Source: JAWLBR01 sp041687495 (GTDB lineage Bacteria; Bacillota; Limnochordia; DTU087; JAAYGB01). From it: a stretch of 9,364 nt of DNA. Below the pieces are notes generated by a model. The model did no database searches, had not been told where the DNA came from, and saw only the letters and a program-made list of their open reading frames with translations. The translations under genes and the position numbers were made by a program. The stretch covers positions 1 to 9,364 of the forward strand of contig JAWLBR010000104.1 of the NCBI GenBank assembly GCA_041687495.1, written 5' to 3'. Shown here piece by piece: positions 1-6,690 of the stretch. Every line of letters starts with the position of its first letter. Position 1 is the stretch's first letter.

Positions 1-2
1 AT

Positions 3-782
3 CCAGTTGTGTATTTCAACATCCTCAACAGACGCGGTCCGACTGGAGCGGGGGTGAGGGCTAAGCAGAGACTGGCGGTGCTCACTCTGCTCACAGAGCC
101 AGCCGCGAAGCCTCCTGAACCTGTGGTTACCACGGTCGGATACACACAGCCGCAGAAGGGTGGCTCGGTGTACATCTCCTCGCTGGTCACTAACCCCGGC
201 CCCACGCACTTAACCCTTCGAGGCGGCGTTACAGTGCAGGGGGCAGGTCAGCACTCGGCACAGTTGCCAGTGCAGCCGGTTACAGTGTTGCCCGGATGCA
301 GTCGAGAGCTCAAAGTGGCTTGGTCCCCGCCGTCGCTGCCCACCGGGACCTATTCAGGCGTCTGGAAGCTGGAAGTGGCAGGTGGCCGCAAGATCGCACA
401 GGACTTTGGGTTCACTGTGGTCAGGCCCTATGAACTAGCCCAACCCGTGTTGGAACTGGAAGGCTGGCAGGCCTCTAGCTCTGGCCCCGCTGGTGGGATC
501 TGGGCTTCCGGCATAGTCAGAAACGGCGGAAACATGGCCTTGACGCCAACGGTAGCTGTCGCCTACGGCGACTCAGGAGGGCTTCAGTCCGATGCGGTGG
601 ATGTGGGGCACTTGGAGCCTGGTCAGGCACGTCTGGTTCAGGTGCCGCTATCGTCGAATTTGGCAGCAGTAGATGGCGAGCTGGAACTGCGGGCCTACGC
701 TGAGGCCGGAGGCACCACAGTTTATCAGACGCTGCGGGGGATCAGGGTTGTCAAGGCTGATGTGGTGGCAGTATCTAACTAA
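3..782 (+). CDS. Exported-type tandem Ig-like (fimbrial chaperone/WxL-interacting-like) protein, 3' part only
   Basis: The reading frame is open to the left edge (codons for P-V-V-Y-F precede any start), so this is the C-terminal 259 residues of a longer protein; the GTG at 9 is an internal valine. The visible part begins with a strand-like segment, VYFNILNRRG, followed by GAGVRAKQRLAVLTLL. That arrangement recalls the end of the first domain of periplasmic pilus chaperones and of DUF916 (WxL-interacting) proteins. Two beta-sandwich-like modules follow. One, about residues 40-140, has the VTNPGPTHLTLRG stretch typical of Ig-like 'NPG' repeats and ends in PTGTYSGVWKLEV. The other, about 145-250, contains RNGGNMALTPTVAV and a LEPGQARLVQVPL stretch. 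No transmembrane helix or sorting signal is seen at the C-terminus. It sits directly upstream of, and probably overlaps, the giant barrel gene, which suggests the two products work together at the cell surface. The fold-level reading is inference; the exact family is not recognised. Confidence 0.7.
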   Translation, partial: PVVYFNILNRRGPTGAGVRAKQRLAVLTLLTEPAAKPPEPVVTTVGYTQPQKGGSVYISSLVTNPGPTHLTLRGGVTVQGAGQHSAQLPVQPVTVLPGCSRELKVAWSPPSLPTGTYSGVWKLEVAGGRKIAQDFGFTVVRPYELAQPVLELEGWQASSSGPAGGIWASGIVRNGGNMALTPTVAVAYGDSGGLQSDAVDVGHLEPGQARLVQVPLSSNLAAVDGELELRAYAEAGGTTVYQTLRGIRVVKADVVAVSN

Positions 783-3700
783 GATCCTGGTGGACGACAT
801 ACATAGACAGCTGCGCCGAGTCCTCCCGAGGAAGAGCGACAGATTGGCATTGACAGCTGTAGTTTTCCTGGTGACCGCAGGTGTGCTAGCTCTTGGAACT
901 GCCTGCGTCAATGCCGCAGGAATCGGAGTGGACGCAACAGGTCTAACCTTGGACTTAGGGCAATTGTCCCCAGCGAGATCACCCTATCTGTTTCCAATGT
1001 CCACTCAGCTGCTGGTCAGCTCACCGGGAGAGCCTTGGTATCTGTCTGTCAGTAGCGACACCGCCTTCCGCAACTCCGGAGGTGAGGCCGTCCTATCCGC
1101 TGAGTGCCTGGAGTGGGCTGTCAATGGGGGAGCGAGGCCAGTGCAATGGCACAGCTTTGGCACCGACCAGCTCATCGCCTCAAGTGCTGACCCCACTCCG
1201 CCAGAGGGTGCTCTGGTAGCTTTGGATTACCGAATACAGGTAGGTTGGGATGCCCCTCCGACCAGAGAGCCTATCAGCCTGGACGTGGAGTTCACCGCCA
1301 GCGCCAGCGCCGATCTCTACCCAAGTTCCGTTTACCCCAATCCATTCCGCCTCGACCAAGGCGAAAACGTGACCATCGGTTTCTACCTACCGGGGACAGG
1401 GATGCAAGAGGTGCAGCTTCGCATTATGACCCTGGCGTCTGAGCCGGTCTATATCTGTACGAAGACGATGCCAGCAGGGCAGTGGCAGACCTTCACCTGG
1501 AATGGGGAGAGCGAAGGGGGTGTGCAGGTGGGCGCGGGTCAGTACCAATACTCGGTCAACTCCGATGGAACGGTGCTTGCTGCAGGCACGATTACTGCTG
1601 AGTTCCCGCGTACTGGATCAAGTCGACTGTCTGGTCTGGTAACTGATGATGAATCAGGTGAACCAATCCCTCGGGCTGTGGTGAAGTTGTATAACTCAAA
1701 ATACCGGCTGTGTCAAACTACAAAAACCGACAAGGCGGGAAGGTACGAGCTGGCGTGGCTGGCACCGGACGCTTACTTCTTGGTTGTCTCCTGCCCCTTG
1801 TACTATCCCGTCGAGACCGAGTGGGTCATGCTCGGTCCGTGGCAGAGCCAGCAACTGGACGTTAAGCTGGTCCACAACCGGTCGTTGGTGGTCCAGGATT
1901 TCACTTTACCGCAATCCTGGCCCGTCGGCCAGCTTGGCGAGATTTCCTTTGTGGTCTCTAACCCCGGTACTGGAGTTGTGCTAAGTGCGAAGGCGCAATT
2001 GGAGGTGCCGGCTTGGGTCAAGCTGCTTCCAAAGACCATCCAACGAGAAGGTACGGCAGATCGGCAGACTGGTGGGTTGGGGGAAGCTACGGTGGCGAGC
2101 CACAGCCAGATGCAGATCCCCCTGGGGCGGATCGAACCGGGGCAGAGTGTCAAAGTGATTATTCTGGCCCATGCCCTCCCAGGTGCTGCTGGGGTGACGG
2201 GTCAGGCTGTAGTGCAGGCCAGTGGCGTGGCTGAAAACGAAAAAGTGCAATCGCCTCCCGTAATCAAACAGGTCAGTGTGGTGGCTGGTGCTCTTGGACC
2301 GCTGCGTCCGGGACATCGGTTGTGGGTTAACTCGCAGTGGCATGATTCAGCCCAGAAGTGGTCAGGGGGTGTGCATCTGGAATATCCCGTTGGCGCTGGA
2401 TTTACTCTAGCTGAGCGGTCGTATCTGCGGTGGCAGCACGGAACTGGAGGAGGCGAGAACACCTCTGACACGCTCGTCGGCGGCTCCGGAGAGTGTCTGT
2501 TGCAGCTTACACCACTGGCCATGAAGCTGGGAGATACTCAGCTGGAGGCAGCTGGGTGGTTTGGGAAACCCGACACTTTCACAGTGGGAATAGGAGAACA
2601 GGAATTGCGAACTCATCCTGCCGGATCTTCGGGACTGTCTGCCGCTGGGTTTCATAGTGTGGCCTTACTGCCGACCGGAGAAGTGCGTCTGTCTTTAGGC
2701 AGTCCAAGTCGGATTACGCACCAAGAACGCTGGGATGTAGATCAAATCATCCGCTCAGTGCACTTGAAGCGTGCCCCCGATGATGCTCGAGGGGTGCGAG
2801 TTCTACTGGAGTGGAGCGATGGCCGATGGCAGGAGCTCGACCGGCAGCGCTATTACGTATCTATCATGCAGAGGCAAATAGTCTTTCTGCAGCCCTTAAT
2901 TCCGGGAGAGTTGCAGCGGTCAGCCCCAGAGCAGTCAGACCTGTTGACCGAAAGTACTCCGGATCTAGTAGTGGAATACCAGACTGCTTGGCGCCCCGGC
3001 GATGACGTGACCATGTGGGAGACAGGGATTAAGTCCGAACTGTCCCGGGGAAGTGCTCAGATGGGTTTTCTCCAGGTTCCAGGTGATGCCAACGAGCCGA
3101 ACCGCTGGCTAACCCTCGGGGTGGACAATGCCAAAGCACCGACAACCTGTACCTATGACGCTCGCATCAGTTTTCAGGCTGCTGGTAGTTCCTCAGGCCA
3201 ATCCGGAGGCACTCTGCAAAAAGTCACCGACCATTCGGCGGTTGAAATGACACTATCCTGGCAGCCTTCAACCCGAGGCCTGCTACAGCTAGCGGGATAC
3301 CATGCGGGCAAGCAGTATCAGGCGCCGGGAGAGGTTTCGGAAAAGGCTGCGGCCAAATGGGAGTTGAATTCGGAGGCGCTAGTAGGATCATATGTTCTGC
3401 TGCAGACGGACGCCTCCAGGAGTACATGGTATCCTGAGAAGAGGAAGGTGGAGCAAAACTTGGGAGCCCAGGTGACATATGCGCCTCCGGGGCTTCCAGA
3501 GGTCACGGCCAAGGTGCTGCAGATTGAAAGGAAGGGAGACGACGCTGAGCGGGAACGTCGCTTGGCTGGTACCGTCAGCGGTAGTACAGGTCCGGTAACT
3601 TGGACGCTGGATGGACAGCTCTCCCGAGGAGTTCCCAACGAGGGTAAGCAGTGGGCTGGTGGTCGAGTCGGTTTTGGGCTGGACTATGCAGTGACAGACT

Positions 3701-4704
3701 GGGCGACAGCAGGAGTATCGTATCGGCGGGAACTGCGGGAAACCGACGGGCTTTCCGCTCGGGAGCAGGAGAGCGAAGACGCCGCTCTGAACTCGCTGAC
3801 TGTCTCAGATACTATGGAGGTCGGGGTGAGAGTACGCGGTAGTTCGGTAAGCGGATACATAACCGGAAGTTGGAAGTGGCAGGCAGAGGATGCTAAGCAA
3901 AGAGCACAGCTGGAGAGGAATCGCGGGCTGGACCGGAACGTCACGACTCAGGCACTGGAGCTCGGCCTTGAAGGCAAGGCGCGCCCCGGAGTTGGGTGGC
4001 AGGCGGGACTTCTTCGCAGAAAGGGTCACCATGAAAATCTGAACTCAGAGACGGCTTTGCATGGCAGCGTTAACTGGGGAAAGCCAGAAATAGGACTAGT
4101 AGGTAGCCTGCAGTGGTATAGGCAGCTCCGGGGAGCCAGTTTGGCCGATGAGGAGATTGAGGAGTTGGTGTCGCTTCAACCAAGCCTCATGTCAGGTAGC
4201 ACATCTGCCCAAAACGTCCTTCGAGTCCAAATCGATTCTCCTCTCCCTGAGCATCCCGGAGGACAGATTACAGGAGAGGTGTGCACCGCCCGATATCTAG
4301 GGGCAAGTCAAACGGCCCAGACACACTCGGTTGGAGTTGAGCTGTCTATCCCGTGGCGGGAGAGATGGGATATTTCCGTTGGCCTTGGGGCTCACCAATC
4401 GGTTAGGGGTGAGACTCGGGTGGTCACAACTCAGGTAGGGGCAGCGGCGATGTATCATCTCAGCGAGGCCTGGTTGCTGCGGGCTGAGGCGTCGAGAGCC
4501 TTGGTGAGCGACTTTCCCTCGCTTAGCACAGTTAGCGCCGGCATCGGCTGGCGTCCGTGGCCGCAAGCTAGTCTCTTCGCAGGGGTTAGTTGGAGCGACA
4601 ATAGGGACAAAATAGGTGGGGAAGACAGGCTCAGCCCCTACCTGCAAGTGTTTGTGGGGGAAATTCCCAGAAAACTGTTGCACAATCGGCAGTACACGAG
4701 GTGA
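760..4704 (+). CDS. Giant secreted multidomain protein with predicted C-terminal outer-membrane beta-barrel
   Basis: About 1314 residues if started at ATG 760. The frame stays open back to an ATG at 673, but that would overlap the upstream gene by 110 bases. GTG 790 is an alternative, and no candidate has a convincing ribosome binding site, so the start is uncertain. A basic stretch (RRVLPRKSDR) and a hydrophobic segment (about residues 29-47) form a signal peptide, with likely cleavage after VNA at residue 52. Domains in order: a WxL-like region (about 57-184, with PWYLSVSS, CLEW and VQWHSF); a FlgD-type Ig domain (about 187-282, YPNPFRL ... TFTWNG ... GAGQYQY); a carboxypeptidase-regulatory-like domain (about 289-373, LSGLVTDDESGEPIPRAVV ... 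GRYELAWL); and an NPG-type Ig module (about 374-507). A mixed beta region follows. From about residue 740 there are repeated alternating strands rich in W, Y and G (for example VGFGLDYAVTDWATAGVSYRR), typical of a barrel. The last strand-like stretch, YLQVFVGEI, is followed by a basic tail, so it lacks the usual C-terminal aromatic residue. The function is not known. A scaffold, adhesin or usher-like export role is inferred from the plug-plus-barrel layout and the Ig-protein neighbour. Confidence 0.75.
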   Translation: MWWQYLTKILVDDIHRQLRRVLPRKSDRLALTAVVFLVTAGVLALGTACVNAAGIGVDATGLTLDLGQLSPARSPYLFPMSTQLLVSSPGEPWYLSVSSDTAFRNSGGEAVLSAECLEWAVNGGARPVQWHSFGTDQLIASSADPTPPEGALVALDYRIQVGWDAPPTREPISLDVEFTASASADLYPSSVYPNPFRLDQGENVTIGFYLPGTGMQEVQLRIMTLASEPVYICTKTMPAGQWQTFTWNGESEGGVQVGAGQYQYSVNSDGTVLAAGTITAEFPRTGSSRLSGLVTDDESGEPIPRAVVKLYNSKYRLCQTTKTDKAGRYELAWLAPDAYFLVVSCPLYYPVETEWVMLGPWQSQQLDVKLVHNRSLVVQDFTLPQSWPVGQLGEISFVVSNPGTGVVLSAKAQLEVPAWVKLLPKTIQREGTADRQTGGLGEATVASHSQMQIPLGRIEPGQSVKVIILAHALPGAAGVTGQAVVQASGVAENEKVQSPPVIKQVSVVAGALGPLRPGHRLWVNSQWHDSAQKWSGGVHLEYPVGAGFTLAERSYLRWQHGTGGGENTSDTLVGGSGECLLQLTPLAMKLGDTQLEAAGWFGKPDTFTVGIGEQELRTHPAGSSGLSAAGFHSVALLPTGEVRLSLGSPSRITHQERWDVDQIIRSVHLKRAPDDARGVRVLLEWSDGRWQELDRQRYYVSIMQRQIVFLQPLIPGELQRSAPEQSDLLTESTPDLVVEYQTAWRPGDDVTMWETGIKSELSRGSAQMGFLQVPGDANEPNRWLTLGVDNAKAPTTCTYDARISFQAAGSSSGQSGGTLQKVTDHSAVEMTLSWQPSTRGLLQLAGYHAGKQYQAPGEVSEKAAAKWELNSEALVGSYVLLQTDASRSTWYPEKRKVEQNLGAQVTYAPPGLPEVTAKVLQIERKGDDAERERRLAGTVSGSTGPVTWTLDGQLSRGVPNEGKQWAGGRVGFGLDYAVTDWATAGVSYRRELRETDGLSAREQESEDAALNSLTVSDTMEVGVRVRGSSVSGYITGSWKWQAEDAKQRAQLERNRGLDRNVTTQALELGLEGKARPGVGWQAGLLRRKGHHENLNSETALHGSVNWGKPEIGLVGSLQWYRQLRGASLADEEIEELVSLQPSLMSGSTSAQNVLRVQIDSPLPEHPGGQITGEVCTARYLGASQTAQTHSVGVELSIPWRERWDISVGLGAHQSVRGETRVVTTQVGAAAMYHLSEAWLLRAEASRALVSDFPSLSTVSAGIGWRPWPQASLFAGVSWSDNRDKIGGEDRLSPYLQVFVGEIPRKLLHNRQYTR

Positions 4705-4705
4705 T
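4698..4705 (+). promoter_or_regulatory. Shine-Dalgarno of ldh, overlapping the stop codon of the upstream gene
   Basis: The bases GAGGTGAT match the extended anti-Shine-Dalgarno complement over eight positions and sit 7 bases before TTG 4713. The TGA at 4702-4704 that ends the upstream gene lies inside this site. Ribosomes finishing the giant protein would therefore be placed on the ldh start, an arrangement that normally gives translational coupling. It also argues that the in-frame GTG at 4701 is part of the binding site rather than the start codon. Confidence 0.7.
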
Positions 4706-4712
4706 TGGCAGA

Positions 4713-5669
4713 TTGCCTAAGAAATCTGACGTATATAAGGTGGCGGTGATTGGAACCGGATTGGTTGGCTCCACTTTTGCTTACACCTTGATGCTGAGAA
4801 ACTTAGTGTCAGAAATTGTGCTGATTGATCGGACGGTACGTAAGGCTGAGGGCGATGCGATGGATTTGAACCATGGAATGGCTTTCACTGGACCGACAAG
4901 GATCTGGGCCGGAAGCTATGAGGACATTTCTGACGCAGACATCATCGTCATTGCTGCGGGAGCAGCTCAACAGCCGGGAGAAACCAGGCTGGATCTGGTG
5001 AAGAAGAATACGGAAATCTTCCGCAGTATCGTAGCCGAGATTACCAAGCACAACAACACCGGGATCATAGTCGTTGCCACCAACCCGGTAGATGTACTTA
5101 CCTATGTCACGTGGCGCTTGTCCGGGTGGCCCGCAGAGCGGGTGATTGGATCCGGGACTATCTTGGATACGGCTCGGTTCCGCTTCTTGTTGGGACAGCA
5201 CTGTGGAGTTGACCCCCGCAGCGTCCATGCGTATATCATCGGCGAGCATGGCGATAGCGAGATTCCAGTCTGGAGTCTAGCCAATGTGGCCGGTATCGGC
5301 GTCCAGGAGTACTGCTTGGGCTGCGAACGAGCCTGCGAGGGGCATATCAAAGAAGAAATCTTTGAGCAGGTCCGCCGCGCTGCCTATGAGATTATCGACC
5401 GAAAAGGGGCAACCTATTACGCCATTGCACTGGGGCTGTACCGCATCACAGAGAGCATCATCCGAGATGAACAATCGGTGCTAACAGTATCAACCCTGTT
5501 GAGGGACTATCATGGGATCAGTGATGTCTGTCTGGGTATCCCGGTGCTGGTGGGGAGCCAAGGCGCTGGCCGGCAGATTCGGGTTCCCCTGGCTGAGGAG
5601 GAGCTTGCGGGACTGCGCCAATCCGCTAAAGTGATTCGAGAGGTTATTGACCAACTCGATCTTCCGTGA
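4713..5669 (+). CDS. ldh: L-lactate dehydrogenase (NAD-dependent, FBP-activated type)
   Basis: Reduces pyruvate to L-lactate with NADH in the cytoplasm, regenerating NAD+ in fermentation. From TTG 4713 it is 318 residues, the usual family length; GTG 4701 would add four residues but lies in the ribosome binding site. The Rossmann motif GTGLVG is at residues 14-19, with acidic D39 closing strand 2. The substrate loop reads GAAQQPGETR. Q86, equivalent to Gln102, marks lactate rather than malate dehydrogenase, and R92 is the catalytic loop arginine. TILDTARFR gives D152 and R155, the carboxylate-binding pair. GEHGD contains catalytic H179, and T234 in KGATYY is the conserved threonine. R157 and H172 match the Arg173/His188 pair that binds fructose 1,6-bisphosphate in Bacillus-type enzymes, so allosteric activation by FBP is likely. 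It is the last gene of the operon and runs into a strong terminator. Its position behind surface-protein genes is unusual. The assignment is very secure. Confidence 0.96.
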   Translation: MPKKSDVYKVAVIGTGLVGSTFAYTLMLRNLVSEIVLIDRTVRKAEGDAMDLNHGMAFTGPTRIWAGSYEDISDADIIVIAAGAAQQPGETRLDLVKKNTEIFRSIVAEITKHNNTGIIVVATNPVDVLTYVTWRLSGWPAERVIGSGTILDTARFRFLLGQHCGVDPRSVHAYIIGEHGDSEIPVWSLANVAGIGVQEYCLGCERACEGHIKEEIFEQVRRAAYEIIDRKGATYYAIALGLYRITESIIRDEQSVLTVSTLLRDYHGISDVCLGIPVLVGSQGAGRQIRVPLAEEELAGLRQSAKVIREVIDQLDLP

Positions 5670-5684
5670 CGCATAGTGCAGTAA

Positions 5685-5725
5685 TGAAAAGGCCCGGACT
5701 GATGCTAATCAGCCGGGCCTTTTCA
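5685..5725. terminator. Bidirectional intrinsic terminator between convergent genes
   Basis: A 13-base stem, TGAAAAGGCCCGG pairing with CCGGGCCTTTTCA, continues after one unpaired A into a five-pair CTGAT/ATCAG stem with a GCTA loop. The A-run on one side and T-run on the other give a U-tract on either strand. It begins 16 bases after the ldh stop and lies 6 bases beyond the stop of the minus-strand gene, so it can end both transcripts. Confidence 0.92.
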
Positions 5726-5731
5726 TACACT

Positions 5732-6604
5732 TCAAAACCCCATGGGGCCGGGAACAAAGGGCATACTCCCCTGCCTCTCCTGAGGTCTCGTGCGCAGTTC
5801 TTCGGGCCAGTCAGCCTGAATGCGCTCGAGGGTTGTAACCAGTGCCTGCCATGCAGTGTCACGGTTCTCAGTGAGGGCGTAAATGCTGAAAATCTCCGAA
5901 CGAAAGGGGTGGGGAATCCCATATATCTCTCCGTCAATGGTCACAGCCTCGGTGTTGCCTTCAGGAAAGAGCTTTGCTTTCAGCTTCGGATCCTGCTCCA
6001 AGTACTGGTTGAGGCTTACAAGTCCGCCACCCTCAGCAAACCACTTGTATCTTTCCTTGTCTGTGACAAAAATATCTGGCGCCTGCCTTGCTCCGATGAG
6101 CACCGCCAATTTCTGGTCATATCCGCTAATTGGCGTTACCATACTCTCCAAGTATAAGTCGGGGTTGATGGCGTTGAACTCTTCGGCCATAGTTTCGAAG
6201 AAGTTCGTCTCCATCACTCCACCTTGGGTCATGAGAACTATTTTTGTCCTGCCCGCAGCGGGATCCGGACCCGGAATCAGCATGACGGCCAATAAGGCAA
6301 CTGCTACCACGATTCCCAAGCCAATTTTCCATTTTCGCTTGGGCCGCTCCTTCGCCAGATATTTGTTGTCGCCCAATTCTTCATCCGAAGCCTGCTTCTG
6401 GCGAACTACCTCCGCCACCTGCGGGCAGCCTCGGGTTGTGCACCCTGCGTTTTCTATCCAACACTGCACGTGATGCGGCGCCTTGCAGCGGGGGCAGACG
6501 ACTACTTCGTTTCCCACCTGGAGTTTTTGATGGCAGTGTGCACAGTTCTCTCCGGAAAACTCATGGTCTTGCGTTATTAAAGTGATGGACTCCTTTGCCA
6601 TCAT
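5732..6604 (-). CDS. Prokaryotic RING-type zinc finger - transmembrane - shortened solute-binding domain fusion protein
   Basis: 290 residues. The start ATG at 6604 is followed at once by a second ATG; a GGAGGTG site at 6609-6615 serves either. Residues 21-60 hold a zinc-binding pattern: C21-x2-C24, C37-P-x-C40, H44/H45-x2-C48-W, C55 and GC60. This matches the prokaryotic RING-finger family (Cys/His cross-brace with HHxxCW and a GC ending). A charged linker leads to KRKWK and one transmembrane helix (about 93-110). With positive residues before it, the zinc finger should be cytoplasmic and the rest outside. Residues about 117-230 look like the N-terminal lobe of a family-1 ABC sugar-binding protein: FFETMAEEFNAINPDL, ARQAPDIFVTD, and IDGEIYGIPHPF. 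After YGIP only about 65 residues remain, whereas full binding proteins have a whole second lobe there. The tail (LTENRDTAWQALVTTLERI) resembles a late SBP helix, as if the middle were lost in frame. No transporter subunits are nearby. A sensory or scaffolding role is possible; the function is unknown. Confidence 0.85.
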   Translation of the reverse strand: MMAKESITLITQDHEFSGENCAHCHQKLQVGNEVVVCPRCKAPHHVQCWIENAGCTTRGCPQVAEVVRQKQASDEELGDNKYLAKERPKRKWKIGLGIVVAVALLAVMLIPGPDPAAGRTKIVLMTQGGVMETNFFETMAEEFNAINPDLYLESMVTPISGYDQKLAVLIGARQAPDIFVTDKERYKWFAEGGGLVSLNQYLEQDPKLKAKLFPEGNTEAVTIDGEIYGIPHPFRSEIFSIYALTENRDTAWQALVTTLERIQADWPEELRTRPQERQGSMPFVPGPMGF

Positions 6605-6657
6605 GCAGCACCTCCATCAGACTCATCACACAATTGGAGCTTGTTCGCACCAATCTC

Positions 6658-6686
6658 ATGATATCACATGGGGGCGGGGGCGACAA
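6658..6686 (-). promoter_or_regulatory. Candidate sigma-70 type promoter for the RING-TM-SBP gene
   Basis: On the minus strand TTGTCG (6686-6681) and TATCAT (6663-6658) are separated by exactly 17 bases. They match the consensus boxes at 4 of 6 and 5 of 6 positions. Transcription would start near 6650, leaving an untranslated leader of about 46 bases that contains the GGAGGTG site. The spacer is mostly C. The 86-base gap after the lactonase gene shows no terminator, so this promoter may only add to read-through from upstream. Confidence 0.45.
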
Positions 6687-6690
6687 TGAA

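Noticed and set aside
673..759. ATG 673 as the start of the giant gene
   Set aside because: It overlaps the preceding gene by 110 bases, has no ribosome binding site, and puts about 29 polar, non-signal residues before the basic stretch and hydrophobic segment of the signal peptide.
895..918. Possible lipobox (LGTAC) in the giant protein
   Set aside because: Glycine occupies the -3 position where a lipobox needs a hydrophobic residue, and VNA-A just after it is a better ordinary signal peptidase site.
4297..4683. Minus-strand open frame of 128 codons
   Set aside because: Antisense to the barrel-encoding end of the giant gene; composition and lack of motifs mark it as a shadow.
5666..6157. 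Plus-strand open frame of 163 codons
   Set aside because: It runs through the terminator hairpin and opposite the RING-SBP gene, whose frame has clear zinc and binding-protein motifs; the plus-strand product shows no recognisable features.
5883..6473. Plus-strand open frame of 196 codons
   Set aside because: It is antisense to the RING-TM-SBP coding region, with low-complexity S/T/P-rich translation and no ribosome binding site; a shadow frame.
6671..6682. G-rich run as a quadruplex
   Set aside because: There are only two G5 runs separated by one C, which is insufficient for a stable three-tetrad quadruplex; treated as the promoter spacer.
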